This document shows, one piece after another, positions 51,242 through 60,095 of a stretch of DNA of 64,000 nt. The stretch's first letter is position 1. Each line of letters opens with the position of its first letter. The stretch lies in assembly GCF_014874095.1 (NCBI RefSeq), contig NZ_JADBEB010000001.1, positions 3,782,001 through 3,846,000 of the forward strand, read 5' to 3'. The notes below the pieces were generated by a model. The model was not told the origin of the DNA. It ran no database searches and was given only the letters and a program-made list of their open reading frames with translations. The translations under genes and the position numbers were made by a program. Origin of the DNA: Plantactinospora soyae. GTDB lineage: Bacteria; Actinomycetota; Actinomycetes; Mycobacteriales; Micromonosporaceae.

Positions 51242-52963
51242 GTGCTGCAGACCCTTGACGCCGCCGCCCTGCGCCGGTGGTGCGCGGGCGGGCTGGCCGC
51301 GCTCGAGCGGCACCAGGACGAGATCAACCAGCTCAATGTCTACCCGGTGCCGGACGGGGACACCGGCACCAACCTGGTGCTCACGCTGACCTCCGCCGAG
51401 CACGCGTTGCGGCTGGACCCGGACGACGCGGCCGATGCCGGACATCCGCCGCACGGACGGGTGCTGCGGCTGCTGGCCCGGGGCGCGCTGCTGGGTGCCC
51501 GGGGCAACTCCGGCGTGATCGTCTCGCAGATCCTCCGGGGCCTGGCCGACGCCCTCTGCGACGTTCCGGTGGTACGCGGCCGGGCGCTCGCGGCGGCCCT
51601 CCGTACGGCCAGCACGACGGCGTACGCGGCGGTGGCGAGGCCGGTGGAGGGGACGGTGCTCAGCGTCGCCGTCGCCGCCGCGACCGCCGCCGAGCGGGCC
51701 GACACCGACGATCTTCCGGCCGTTGCCCGGGCCGCGGCGTCCGCCGCCGACGAGGCACTGGCGCGTACCCCGGAACAACTGCCGGCGCTGGCCCGGGCCG
51801 GAGTCGTGGACGCCGGTGGGCGCGGCCTCTGCGTCCTGCTCGACGCGCTCGTCGAGGTCGTCACCGGTGACCTGCCCGTCCATCCCTGCGCCGAGCCGCC
51901 GCCGGCCGGTGCGCCGCGACCGCCGGCCGGGTCCGTGCCGCCGGCCGGGTCCGGGTCGGGCACCGGGGCGAGGGCCGTCGCGCCGTCGTCGGCGGGCGGC
52001 CCGGCGACGACGGCGCGGGAGACCGGCTCGCCGGAGTACGCGTACGAGGTGCAGTTCCTGCTCGACGCCGCACCCCCGGCGGTACGGACGCTGCGGGCGG
52101 AACTGGACCGGCTCGGCGACTCGCTGGTGGTGGTCGGCGACGGGTCCCGGGCGGGCGGGACGGCCACCTGGAACGTGCACGTCCACGTCAACGACGTCGG
52201 TGCGGCGATCGAGGCCGGTGTGGTGGCCGGCCGGCCGTACCAGATCTCCGTCACCCGCTTCGAGGATCAGGTGCCCGAGCCCGTCGCCGTACCGGTGCCG
52301 ACCCCTGGGACGCCGGAACGGGCGGCGGTGGTGGTGGCGGCCGGCCCCGGACTGGCGGCGATCTTCACGGCCGAGGGCGCCACCGTCGTGGACGGCAACC
52401 CGTCCGCCGGCGAGCTGCTCGACGCGATCCGGTCGACCGGTGCGTCCCGGGTGGTGGTGCTGCCCAACGATCCCAACACCCAGGCGGTGGCCGGAGTGGC
52501 GGCGCAGGAGGCGCAGCCGTTCGGGGTACGGGTGAGCGTGGTGCCGACCCGCTCGCCGGTGCAGGCGCTCGCCGCGCTCGCCGTACGGGATCCGGCCCGC
52601 CGGTTCGCCGACGACGTGATCGCGATGGCGGAGGCGGCCGGTGCCTGCCGGTACGCCGAGATCTGCCACGCCAGCCGGGAGGCGCTGACGGTGGCCGGCC
52701 CGTGCCAGCCCGGTGACGTACTCGGACTGGTGGACGGCGAGGTACACCTGATCGGCAGCGATCTGGTGGGGACCTGTGAGGCGCTGCTCGACCGGATGCT
52801 CGGCGGCGGCGGGGAACTCGTCACGCTGCTGCTCGGCGTCGACGCGCCGGACGGCCTGGCCGAGACCGTCCGGGCCCACCTGGCCCGGCGCTGGCCGTTC
52901 GTCGAGGTGCACCACTACTCCGGCGGTCAGCCGTTCTACCCCTTGCTGGTGGGAGTCGAATGA
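51242..52963 (+). CDS. DAK2 domain protein (FakA-like)
   Basis: The 573-residue protein has an N-terminal DAK2 nucleotide-binding domain (NVYPVPDGDTGTNLVLTL, GARGNSGVIVSQILRG, GVVDAGGRGLCVLLDAL) and a disordered Pro/Gly/Ser linker (about 215-260). A DegV-independent FakA-type C-terminal region follows (VVLPNDPNTQAVAGVAAQEA). FakA is the ATP-binding subunit of fatty acid kinase in Firmicutes; the partner FakB is not here. The start is fixed by the leaderless promoter. Its stop overlaps the recG start. Confidence 0.87.
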   Translation: MLQTLDAAALRRWCAGGLAALERHQDEINQLNVYPVPDGDTGTNLVLTLTSAEHALRLDPDDAADAGHPPHGRVLRLLARGALLGARGNSGVIVSQILRGLADALCDVPVVRGRALAAALRTASTTAYAAVARPVEGTVLSVAVAAATAAERADTDDLPAVARAAASAADEALARTPEQLPALARAGVVDAGGRGLCVLLDALVEVVTGDLPVHPCAEPPPAGAPRPPAGSVPPAGSGSGTGARAVAPSSAGGPATTARETGSPEYAYEVQFLLDAAPPAVRTLRAELDRLGDSLVVVGDGSRAGGTATWNVHVHVNDVGAAIEAGVVAGRPYQISVTRFEDQVPEPVAVPVPTPGTPERAAVVVAAGPGLAAIFTAEGATVVDGNPSAGELLDAIRSTGASRVVVLPNDPNTQAVAGVAAQEAQPFGVRVSVVPTRSPVQALAALAVRDPARRFADDVIAMAEAAGACRYAEICHASREALTVAGPCQPGDVLGLVDGEVHLIGSDLVGTCEALLDRMLGGGGELVTLLLGVDAPDGLAETVRAHLARRWPFVEVHHYSGGQPFYPLLVGVE

Positions 52964-55251
52964 CGATGGTCGTGGGGACCGATGACAGCGCTCGTGGGGG
53001 GCCGATGACAACCGAAGATCCGAACTCGGCCCAACTGGACACGCCGCTGAAGAAACTGGTCGGGGAGAAGACCGCCAAGGCGTTGGCCAGCCATCTGGAC
53101 CTGCACACGGCGGGCGACCTGCTCTACCACTTTCCCCGCCGGTACGACGAGCGGGGCGAGCACACCGACATCCGCTCCCTGGAGGTCGGCGAGCAGGTCA
53201 CCGTGCTCGGCCAGGTGCGGCGTACGGACGTGCGGCCGATGCGCCAGCGCCGGGGCAAGCTGCTGGAGGTGACGGTCGGGGACGGTGACGGCGGCGTACT
53301 GACGCTCACCTTCTTCGGCAACCAGGCGTGGCGGGAACGCGATCTGCGCCCGGGCCGGTGGGGGCTGTTCGCCGGAAAGGTCACCGAGTTCCGGGGCAAG
53401 CGCCAGCTCAACGGCCCGGATTACGTCCTGCTCGGCGACGGGAACGGGAACGGCGGCGGGGCGGACGCCGACGGTTCCGACGGTGCCGAGGTGGCGGCCA
53501 GCGAGGAAATCGAGGAGTTCGCGGGTGCGTTGATCCCGGTCTACCCGGCCGCGGCGGCGGTGCCCACCTGGGTGATCGCCAAGTGCGTCCGGGTGGTGCT
53601 GGACACCGTCACCCCGCCCGAGGACCCGCTGCCGGCGAGCCTGCGGGCCAGCCGCAACCTGAGCGGCCTGGGCACCGCCCTGCGCGGGATCCACCGGCCG
53701 GGGACCAAGGAGGAGCTGTACCGGGCCCGGCACCGGTTGAAGTGGGACGAGGCGTTCGCCGTACAGCTGACCCTGGTGCAGCGGAAGCACCGCGCGGCGG
53801 CCTGGCCGGCCCGACCCCGACCACGCCGGGACGACGGCCTGCTGGCGGCGTTCGACGCCCGGCTGCCGTACGAGTTGACGGCCGGGCAGCGCACGGTGGG
53901 CGAGGAGGTCGCGGCCGATCTGGCGACCGCGCATCCGATGCACCGGTTGTTGCAGGGCGAGGTCGGCTCCGGCAAGACGGTCTGCGCGCTGCGCGGGATG
54001 CTCCAGGTGGTCGACGCGGGTGGCCAGGCCGCCCTGCTCGCTCCCACCGAGGTGCTGGCCGCGCAGCACTACCGGGGGATGCTCGAGCTGCTCGGCCCGC
54101 TCGGTCGGCACGGTGAGCTGGACGGCGACCCGGACGGCACCCGGCTGGCCCTGGTCACCGGTTCGCTCGGCGCGGCGGCCCGGCGGCGTGCCCTGGAGAC
54201 GGTGGCCGCCGGGGACGCCGGCATCGTCGTGGGTACCCACGCACTGCTCTACGAGGGTGTCGACTTCGCCGATCTCGGTCTGGTGGTGGTGGACGAGCAG
54301 CACCGGTTCGGGGTCGAGCAGCGGGACGCGTTGCGGGCCAAGGCCGAGCAGCCGCCACACGTGCTGGTGATGACCGCGACCCCGATCCCGCGCACCGTCG
54401 CGATGACCGTCTACGGCGACCTGGAGACCTCCACCCTGTCCGAGTTGCCGCGTGGCCGTTCGCCGATCGCCTCGCACGTGGTGCCGGCGGCGGAGAAACC
54501 GGCGCACCTCGACCGGGCGTGGGTACGGCTGCGCGAGGAGGTCGCCGCCGGCCACCAGGCGTACGTGGTCTGTCCCCGGATCGGTGACCAGGCGGCGACA
54601 CCGGAGGAGGTCGGGGCGGCCGGCGAGGACGGCAAGCGTCCCCCGTTGGCGGTGGCGGAGGTGGCACCCCTACTGGCCGACGGGCCACTGCATGGGCTGC
54701 GGATCGGCGTACTGCACGGGCGACTGCCGGCCGACGAGAAGGACTCGGTGATGCGGACGTTCGCCGCCGGGGATCTCGACGTACTGGTGGCGACGACGGT
54801 GATCGAGGTGGGCGTCGACGTACCGAACGCGACCGTGATGATCGTGCTGGACGCGGACCGGTTCGGCGTCTCCCAACTGCACCAACTACGTGGCCGGGTG
54901 GGCCGGGGTTCCGCCGCCGGGCTCTGCCTGCTGGTGACTGAGGCGGTGGAGGGGGCACCGGCCCGGGAACGGCTGGACTCGGTCGCCTCGACCACGGACG
55001 GTTTCCGGCTGGCCGAACTCGATCTGGAGCAGCGGCGCGAGGGGGACGTACTGGGGGCGACCCAGTCCGGCCGGCGGTCGCATCTGCGGCTGCTGTCGCT
55101 GCTCAAGGATGCCAAGCTGATCCTGGAGGCCCGGGCCGAGGCGATCGCTCTGGTCGAGGAGGATCCGGAGCTGGAACGGCATCCGGCGCTCGCCGCCTCG
55201 GTGGCCGCCCTGGTGGACGCCGAACGCGCCGAGTACCTCGAAAAGGGCTGA
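52960..55251 (+). CDS. recG: ATP-dependent DNA helicase RecG
   Basis: RecG regresses stalled replication forks. The 763-residue protein has the wedge/OB domain (VTVLGQVRRTDVRPM, RGKLLEVTVGD) with a Gly/Asp insert, Walker A GEVGSGKT, DEQHRFG (motif II), MTATPIPRT, and QLRGRVGRG (motif VI). ATG 52960 overlaps the DAK2 stop by 4 bp. ATG 53005 (MTTEDPNSAQLD) is an alternative closer to where homology begins. Confidence 0.95.
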   Translation: MTMVVGTDDSARGGPMTTEDPNSAQLDTPLKKLVGEKTAKALASHLDLHTAGDLLYHFPRRYDERGEHTDIRSLEVGEQVTVLGQVRRTDVRPMRQRRGKLLEVTVGDGDGGVLTLTFFGNQAWRERDLRPGRWGLFAGKVTEFRGKRQLNGPDYVLLGDGNGNGGGADADGSDGAEVAASEEIEEFAGALIPVYPAAAAVPTWVIAKCVRVVLDTVTPPEDPLPASLRASRNLSGLGTALRGIHRPGTKEELYRARHRLKWDEAFAVQLTLVQRKHRAAAWPARPRPRRDDGLLAAFDARLPYELTAGQRTVGEEVAADLATAHPMHRLLQGEVGSGKTVCALRGMLQVVDAGGQAALLAPTEVLAAQHYRGMLELLGPLGRHGELDGDPDGTRLALVTGSLGAAARRRALETVAAGDAGIVVGTHALLYEGVDFADLGLVVVDEQHRFGVEQRDALRAKAEQPPHVLVMTATPIPRTVAMTVYGDLETSTLSELPRGRSPIASHVVPAAEKPAHLDRAWVRLREEVAAGHQAYVVCPRIGDQAATPEEVGAAGEDGKRPPLAVAEVAPLLADGPLHGLRIGVLHGRLPADEKDSVMRTFAAGDLDVLVATTVIEVGVDVPNATVMIVLDADRFGVSQLHQLRGRVGRGSAAGLCLLVTEAVEGAPARERLDSVASTTDGFRLAELDLEQRREGDVLGATQSGRRSHLRLLSLLKDAKLILEARAEAIALVEEDPELERHPALAASVAALVDAERAEYLEKG

Positions 55252-55348
55252 CGAATATTCCGTAGGCCCGGAAGTTTCCGATGACGTGGCGATCCATCGC
55301 CACTGCGGAGCTGGAAACAGAATCGCGATCAGGACCAGGAGAAGCGGC

Positions 55349-55384
55349 GAGGGCGCGCCGACCGTTTCCGGTCGACGCGCCCTC
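55349..55384. terminator. Terminator between recG and the first LPXTG gene
   Basis: Nested stems (GAGGGCGCG with CGCGCCCTC, and CGACCG with CGGTCG) lie between converging genes. A nearly identical hairpin follows the second LPXTG gene at 56711-56746, so gene and terminator were duplicated together. Confidence 0.75.
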
Positions 55385-55417
55385 AGCGCCTGGTTCAGAT
55401 CGTGCGGCTCTTACCGG

Positions 55418-56347
55418 TCAGACCGTGAAGGTCACCCGACGGCGACGGGCCACGACAAAGAGCACCACACCGGCGGCGAGCAGCAGTACGGCGCCGCCCG
55501 CGATGCCACCGGCGGCGGCACCGGTCAGCGGCAGTTCGCCACCGCCGCCACCCGACTCGCAGTCCTCCGGCTTGGTCCACCTGACCGGTGGGCCCTCTTC
55601 GCCGCCGGAGTTCGCGATGACCGTAAGTCCTTCGTAGGCGTCGAACGACACCGAGGTGACCTGGCCGGGAATCGCCTCGAGGGTCCTGACGACCCCCTTC
55701 TCGGACTGGAACCTGATCGAGAAGGCCTCGCCGTCGGCCGGATTGTCGATGATGATGATGAGTTCGTCGCAGGTTTCCTTCAGTTCGAAGGTCGCCTCGC
55801 CCGGCTCCGGAACGCTCGGGGTGGGGCTCGGCGTCGCGGGCGGGGTCGTCGCGGGCGGAGTCGGCCCCGGTGTGGTCGGAGTGGGCGCCGGCGTGGTCGG
55901 GGTCGGGGTCGGCTCCGGCTCCGGCTCTTCGCACTTGCCCTTGAGCTTCGCCCGGCCGGTCCTGGTGTTGGTGACGTCCTCGCGCTTCTTGTCCCAGAAG
56001 GCCGTCACGGTGAGTTCGGCATTCTGACCGGCGGGGACCGTCTGCTCGCCGGTCGGCGCGGGTCCACCGGACGACAGCTTCGGCAGCTTGGTACCGACAC
56101 CGAGGCCGGTGACCGTCGCGCCGGACGGCGAGGAGATCTGCGTGATCTCGGCGTCCCAGTCTTTCTCGCTGTTGGCGACGGTCCAGACGACCTTGATGTC
56201 ACCATTGTCGAGCTCACAGCCGGCACCGAAAATCTCGGGATGGTGGGCGCTCGCCGGCGCCGCGAACGCGACGGCGCCCGCGACGCCGAGCAGCAGGCCC
56301 GTGGCGAGGGCGAGTGGCCGCCGAAGCGACAGCTTGGGACGGATCAC
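55418..56347 (-). CDS. LPXTG-type cell-surface protein (paralogue 1)
   Basis: The 309-residue precursor has a signal peptide (MIRPKLSLRR, hydrophobic core, ASA) and an external domain beginning HHPEIFG. A Pro/Thr/Glu stalk follows (about 145-185), then a second beta domain with Cys. The sorting signal is ELPLTG plus a hydrophobic helix plus RRRR, so sortase anchoring is expected. It shares ends, order and leader with the gene at 56781-57734; the middle has diverged. GTG start with AGGAG 6 nt upstream. Function is unknown. Confidence 0.87.
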   Translation of the reverse strand: MIRPKLSLRRPLALATGLLLGVAGAVAFAAPASAHHPEIFGAGCELDNGDIKVVWTVANSEKDWDAEITQISSPSGATVTGLGVGTKLPKLSSGGPAPTGEQTVPAGQNAELTVTAFWDKKREDVTNTRTGRAKLKGKCEEPEPEPTPTPTTPAPTPTTPGPTPPATTPPATPSPTPSVPEPGEATFELKETCDELIIIIDNPADGEAFSIRFQSEKGVVRTLEAIPGQVTSVSFDAYEGLTVIANSGGEEGPPVRWTKPEDCESGGGGGELPLTGAAAGGIAGGAVLLLAAGVVLFVVARRRRVTFTV

Positions 56348-56361
56348 GCGTACTCCTGGAA

Positions 56362-56554
56362 GATGAGGGCGTCACGGTACGACGGGGAATGGCGATAGGA
56401 GTCACCGCCGGTACGGCGTGACCTGCGAGAACTACCTCTCCGACGTCGTAGACCGGCAAACCGTGGCCGGCACAGCCCCAGACCTTAGCGATTGTCGTGG
56501 TACAGAAAAACCCCTGAGGGTTAGGCAATCACGATGTTTTCGATTCGAGATGAT
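56362..56554 (-). promoter_or_regulatory. Conserved 5' leader of LPXTG paralogue 1
   Basis: Three blocks match the leader of paralogue 2 with almost equal spacing: 56362-56384 (GATGAGGGCGTCACGGTACG and flank on the plus strand), 56481-56494 (GACCTTAGCGATTG) and 56543-56554 (ATTCGAGATGAT). The distal block may belong to the promoter. The region can form a hairpin at GTCACCGCCG/CGGCGTGAC. It is a candidate regulatory RNA. Confidence 0.5.
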
Positions 56555-56710
56555 CGATTCACCTGTGGTGATGTCTTTATCCCACCGGCCCGAACCTCTG
56601 TCGCCTTTCCTGGCAGCCTGCCCCCGCCCTTGCGGGAAACCTGCCCCGGTCCTTCCTGGACGCCTGCCCTCGCCGTTCCTGAGAGACGACGCGGTGTCCG
56701 GACAGACGCT
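56555..56710. other. Intergenic stretch upstream of the first LPXTG promoter
   Basis: The remainder of the 433-bp gap between the two paralogues has no supported gene. CCTGCCC(C/T)G-type words recur three times between about 56619 and 56670. Confidence 0.35.
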
Positions 56711-56746
56711 GAGGGCGCGCCGACCGTTTCCGGCCGACGCGCCCTC
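56711..56746 (-). terminator. Terminator of LPXTG paralogue 2
   Basis: The hairpin (GAGGGCGCG with CGCGCCCTC, inner CGACCG with CGGCCG) is nearly identical to the one at 55349-55384 and lies 35 bp after the stop codon. Confidence 0.75.
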
Positions 56747-56780
56747 AGGCGTGTGGTTCAGATCGTGCGGGTCCTACCGA

Positions 56781-57734
56781 TCAGGCGGTGAAGGTCACCC
56801 GACGGCGACGAGCCACGATGTAGAGCACGATACCGGCGCCGAGCAGCAGCACAGCGCCGCCCGCGATGCCACCGGCCGCAGCACCGGTCAGCGGCAGTTC
56901 GCCACCGCCGCCACCCGACTCGCAGTCCTCGGGCTGCTCGTACTTGATCGGCTCGCCCTCGAGGCCCTCACCACTCGGGGTGACGGTCAGGCCCGCCTTG
57001 GCGGGGAACTTGACGCTGCCGGTCGCGCCCGGCGCCACCGTCAGGGTCTTCGCCTCGCCCTCGTTCGGGGTGAGGACGACGCTGATCTCCGCGTCGGTGG
57101 TGTTCTCCAGCGTGATGACCAGTTCGTCACAGGTGGACTCGTAGGTGCCCACCGGCTCGACCGGCTTCTGCGTCACCGGAGGGGTCGCCGGGGGCGTCAC
57201 CGTGGGGGTGACCGGCGGCGTCAACGGAGGGGTGACCGGAGGGGTCACCGGGGGCGTCACCGGAGGGGTGACCGGCGGGGTCACCGGAGGAGTGACCGGC
57301 GGCGTCGTCGGAGGGGTCTTGCACTTCCCCTCGTCCTTCGCCTTGACCGTCCGCTGCTCGGTGACGATCTGGTTGGGGCGCCGCCACTTGGCCTCAACCG
57401 TCAGGGTCTTGTCGAGCTGGTTGTGGTTGGCAGCCGTACGCGTCTCGGTACCGCGCAGCGGAGCGCCACCCTTCGGGTTCAGCTCCGCGCCGACCTTGAT
57501 GTCCCCGGCCGGGCCGGGGCGGACCTGGGTGACCTCAGCCTTGATGTTCTCGCTGTTGCCGACCGTCCACTTGAACTCGTAGTTGTTGCTTCCCTTGACC
57601 ACGCAGTAGGTCCCGAAGATCTCGGGGTGGTGGGCGCTCGCGGGCGCGGCCACCGCGACCGCCGCGCCGAGGCCGAGGAACGCGGCCCCGAGGATGGCGG
57701 CCGATCGCCGGAGCGACAGCTTAGGACGGATCAC
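56781..57734 (-). CDS. LPXTG-type cell-surface protein with TPPV repeats (paralogue 2)
   Basis: The 317-residue precursor starts MIRPKLSLRR and has a signal peptide ending ASA before HHPEIFG. The first external domain diverges from paralogue 1. A stalk of about eleven TPPV-like repeats follows (residues ~140-187), then a second beta domain (STCDELVITLENTT) and the sorting signal ELPLTG, helix and RRRR. The C-terminal 50 residues are almost identical to paralogue 1, suggesting duplication with conversion at the end. No sortase gene is in the window. Confidence 0.87.
   Translation of the reverse strand: MIRPKLSLRRSAAILGAAFLGLGAAVAVAAPASAHHPEIFGTYCVVKGSNNYEFKWTVGNSENIKAEVTQVRPGPAGDIKVGAELNPKGGAPLRGTETRTAANHNQLDKTLTVEAKWRRPNQIVTEQRTVKAKDEGKCKTPPTTPPVTPPVTPPVTPPVTPPVTPPVTPPLTPPVTPTVTPPATPPVTQKPVEPVGTYESTCDELVITLENTTDAEISVVLTPNEGEAKTLTVAPGATGSVKFPAKAGLTVTPSGEGLEGEPIKYEQPEDCESGGGGGELPLTGAAAGGIAGGAVLLLGAGIVLYIVARRRRVTFTA
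57178..57318 (-). repeat. 12-bp coding repeats (TPPV stalk)
   Basis: About eleven imperfect 12-bp units of the type GGAGGGGTCACC (plus strand) encode Thr-Pro-Pro-Val steps. The length of the surface stalk could vary by slippage without a frame change. Confidence 0.85.
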
Positions 57735-57748
57735 GCGTACTCCTGAGA

Positions 57749-57942
57749 GATGAGGGCGTCACGGTACGACGTGGGAATGGCGATGAGGGCCGCTGCCGTA
57801 ACGGCGCGACCTGCAAGAATTGCCTTCCTGGCGTCGTAGGCCGGCAAGACGCAGCCGGCACAGCGCACGACCTTAGCGATTGCCGTCGAACGCGGATACT
57901 CTTCAGGCTTCTCTAACGATGATGTTGTCAATTCGAGATGAT
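57749..57942 (-). promoter_or_regulatory. Conserved 5' leader of LPXTG paralogue 2
   Basis: Blocks at 57749-57771, 57869-57882 and 57931-57942 match those of paralogue 1, 120 and 182 bp from the proximal block (119 and 181 there). A 73-residue frame runs through it on the minus strand. It is shifted in the other leader, and its differences fall mostly on first and second codon positions, so it is unlikely to be protein-coding. On the minus strand, TTGACA-like bases overlap the distal block. Confidence 0.5.
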
Positions 57943-58038
57943 TGATATACAAGCGGTGATGGAGCTATCTCCCTCGGTGCGTGCGCCCTGTCGTTTTGTC
58001 CGTTGCCGACCTTCCGAGGGTGGGCCCAGATCATCGCG

Positions 58039-58044
58039 TAGCGT
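58039..58044 (+). promoter_or_regulatory. -10 box before rsmD with a six-codon mini-ORF
   Basis: TAGCGT lies 7 nt before an ATG (58052) that opens M-E-R-K-P-G and stops at TGA overlapping the rsmD ATG. GGAGAGGAAG within it also serves as the rsmD ribosome binding site. Translational coupling is possible. Confidence 0.4.
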
Positions 58045-58068
58045 CGGCGCCATGGAGAGGAAGCCGGG

Positions 58069-58650
58069 ATGACCCGGATCGTCGCGGGAGTGCTTGGTGG
58101 ACGGCGGATCTCCGCGCCGCCCGGTGCGAACACCCGGCCGACCAGTGATCGGGTCCGGGAGGCGTTGTTCAGTGCGGTCGAGGCGTCGACGGAGTTGGCC
58201 GGTGCCCGCTTCGCCGACCTGTACGCCGGCTCCGGCGCGGTGGGGCTGGAGGCGCTGTCCCGGGGTGCCGTCCAGGTGCTGCTGGTGGAGTCCGATCCCC
58301 GGGCCGCCCGGATCATCCGGGAGAACCTCGCCGCGCTGCGGTCGACCCCGGCCAGCCCGTTGAGCGGTACCGCCCGACTGGTGACCGGGAAGGTCGCCCA
58401 GGTGCTCGGCACCCCGCCCGGGGGCGGCCCCTACGACGTGGTCTTCGCCGACCCGCCGTACGCCGTACCGGACTCCGACCTCACGGTGGTGCAGGAGGCA
58501 CTGCGGGACAACGGCTGGCTGGCCCCGGATGCCCTGCTGGTGCTGGAGCGGTCCACCCGGACCGGCCCGGTCGACTGGGTGCAGGGGATCACTGCCGAGC
58601 GCAGCCGCCGTTACGGCGAGACCACTCTTTGGTACGGTCGCCGATCGTGA
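58069..58650 (+). CDS. rsmD: 16S rRNA (guanine966-N2)-methyltransferase
   Basis: The 193-residue methyltransferase has [19 protein letters not shown], the [13 protein letters not shown] segment, the SAM motif [17 protein letters not shown] and the catalytic DPPY. The length is normal. The stop overlaps the coaD start (GTGA), a conserved arrangement in actinobacteria. Confidence 0.95.
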   Translation: MTRIVAGVLGGRRISAPPGANTRPTSDRVREALFSAVEASTELAGARFADLYAGSGAVGLEALSRGAVQVLLVESDPRAARIIRENLAALRSTPASPLSGTARLVTGKVAQVLGTPPGGGPYDVVFADPPYAVPDSDLTVVQEALRDNGWLAPDALLVLERSTRTGPVDWVQGITAERSRRYGETTLWYGRRS

Positions 58651-59132
58651 GACGTGCGGTCTGTCCCGGCTCCTTCGATCCGGTCACCAACGGTCACCTG
58701 GACATCATCGGTCGGGCGAGCCGACTGTTTGACGAGGTGATCGTCGGCGTGCTGATCAACGAGTCCAAGCGTGGGCTCTTCACCGTCGAAGAGCGGATCG
58801 AGATGCTCCGTGAGGTGACCGCCTCCGACGGCAACGTACGGGTGGAGTCGTTCCAGGGTCTGCTGGTCGACTTCTGCCGTACCCAGCGGGCCGGGGTCGT
58901 CGTCCGGGGGCTCCGGGCGGTGAGCGACTTCGACTACGAGTTGCAGATGGCCCAGATGAACATCGGGCTGGCCGGGGTCGAGACGCTGTTCATGCCCACC
59001 AGCCCGCTCTATTCGTTTCTTTCGTCGAGTCTGGTCAAGGACGTCGCCAAGTGGGGCGGTGACGTCTCTCCGCACGTTCCGGACGTGGTCCGGGAGCGCC
59101 TGCGGGAACGGCTGGTCCGGCCGGGTTCCTGA
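58647..59132 (+). CDS. coaD: Phosphopantetheine adenylyltransferase
   Basis: CoaD performs the fourth step of coenzyme A synthesis. The 161-residue protein has [15 protein letters not shown] (nucleotidyltransferase TxGH), [21 protein letters not shown] and [19 protein letters not shown] 58647 overlaps the rsmD stop; an upstream GTG at 58629 would lie inside rsmD and is rejected. Confidence 0.95.
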   Translation: MRRAVCPGSFDPVTNGHLDIIGRASRLFDEVIVGVLINESKRGLFTVEERIEMLREVTASDGNVRVESFQGLLVDFCRTQRAGVVVRGLRAVSDFDYELQMAQMNIGLAGVETLFMPTSPLYSFLSSSLVKDVAKWGGDVSPHVPDVVRERLRERLVRPGS

Positions 59133-59159
59133 CCGGCGACGAGGCCGGGGTCGCCGGTC
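59131..59159 (+). terminator. Terminator after coaD
   Basis: A 9-bp stem, GACCGGCGA with TCGCCGGTC, begins on the coaD stop codon. Confidence 0.55.
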
Positions 59160-59471
59160 CGGCGGACCGTCGGCGGGCGTCGACGGTCAGGACCGTACGC
59201 CCGGGAGGATCGGGCCGACGGGGCCCGTACGGTTCGGCGACCTGCCGACCCGGTCCCGGCGACCGGCGCGCTGGGCTCGACACCGGCGCCACCCGGCTCG
59301 GCGACCAGACTTTCCGGCCCGCCGTAGACGCCCGTCGGCCTGCGGCGACGCGCCGGTCCCGGGTCGATCGCCGGCCCGGTCCGAGGCGCACCGCATCATT
59401 GGTTGAGCAGTAATCCGGTCTGACACCTCATCATGTAGGTCGACCGAAGCAACGACGGGAGTGAGGTACCG
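59160..59471. other. Intergenic region before the SepIVA-like gene
   Basis: About 310 bp lie between coaD and the next gene. The first 230 bp are very GC-rich with no supported gene. The last 80 bp are AT-richer (GAGCAGTAATCC and CATCATGTAGG) and likely hold the promoter. GGGAGTGAGG is the ribosome binding site. Confidence 0.4.
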
Positions 59472-59969
59472 GTGGACCCGCTCGATCGCATAGACGAGAT
59501 CATCGGCATGGTGGAGACGGCGCGTTCCGTCCCGATGTCCCGCAACAACGCCATGGTCGACCGCGCTGAAATGATCGGTGCCCTTGAGGAGCTGCGCGTC
59601 GAACTGCCCGTCGACCTGCGTCGGGCGGCGGCTCTGCTGGACGAGCGCGACAAGATCATGGATGCCGGTAAGCGCGAGGCGGACCGGATCATCAGCGAGG
59701 GTGAGGCGGAACACGCCCGGCTGGTCTCGGTCAACGAGATCACCGTCTCCGCCGAGCACGAGGGCGCCCGGATCGTCGCCGAGGCCCGGGCCGAGGCCCA
59801 GCGGCTCCGCGAGGAGGTCGACGACTACGTCGACACCGCACTGGCCAACTTCGAGCAGTTCCTGACCCGGGCGCTGGCCTCCATCGAGCGTGGCCGGGAC
59901 AAGATGCACGCGCTCCGGGAGATCGGTACCTTCGCGGGGGAGGAGAATGAACGTCCTCTGCCGTTCTGA
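59472..59969 (+). CDS. SepIVA-like DivIVA-family septation protein
   Basis: The 165-residue, almost entirely helical protein (DPLDRIDEIIGMVETARSVP, then long coiled coil with EADRIISEGEAEHARLV and EGARIVAEARAEAQRL) matches the actinobacterial family of mycobacterial SepIVA (Rv2927c), an essential DivIVA-like division protein. The neighbours (yceD, rnc and mutM downstream) are the same as in M. tuberculosis, which supports the assignment. An ATP-synthase subunit b-like label is a common mis-annotation. Confidence 0.8.
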   Translation: MDPLDRIDEIIGMVETARSVPMSRNNAMVDRAEMIGALEELRVELPVDLRRAAALLDERDKIMDAGKREADRIISEGEAEHARLVSVNEITVSAEHEGARIVAEARAEAQRLREEVDDYVDTALANFEQFLTRALASIERGRDKMHALREIGTFAGEENERPLPF

Positions 59970-60030
59970 GCGCGCCGTCCGGATCGCCGACCCGGCCCGA
60001 GCCGCCCAGGACTGGGCTGGCCTGCCCCAA

Positions 60031-60061
60031 TTCGACGCTAAGCCCGCTGCTCAGGTAACCT
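60031..60061 (+). promoter_or_regulatory. Putative promoter of yceD-rpmF
   Basis: TTCGAC and TAACCT lie 19 bp apart, predicting a start near 60068 and a 28-nt leader before ATG 60096. Confidence 0.4.
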
Positions 60062-60095
60062 GTTTCGTCGGCCTCGCACAGGCCGGAGTCTGACT

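Noticed and set aside
57731-57952. 73-residue frame in the leader of LPXTG paralogue 2, ending on the gene's start
   Set aside because: The equivalent frame in paralogue 1 is shifted by a one-base difference and lacks the same start. Differences fall mostly on first and second codon positions, so protein selection is unlikely.
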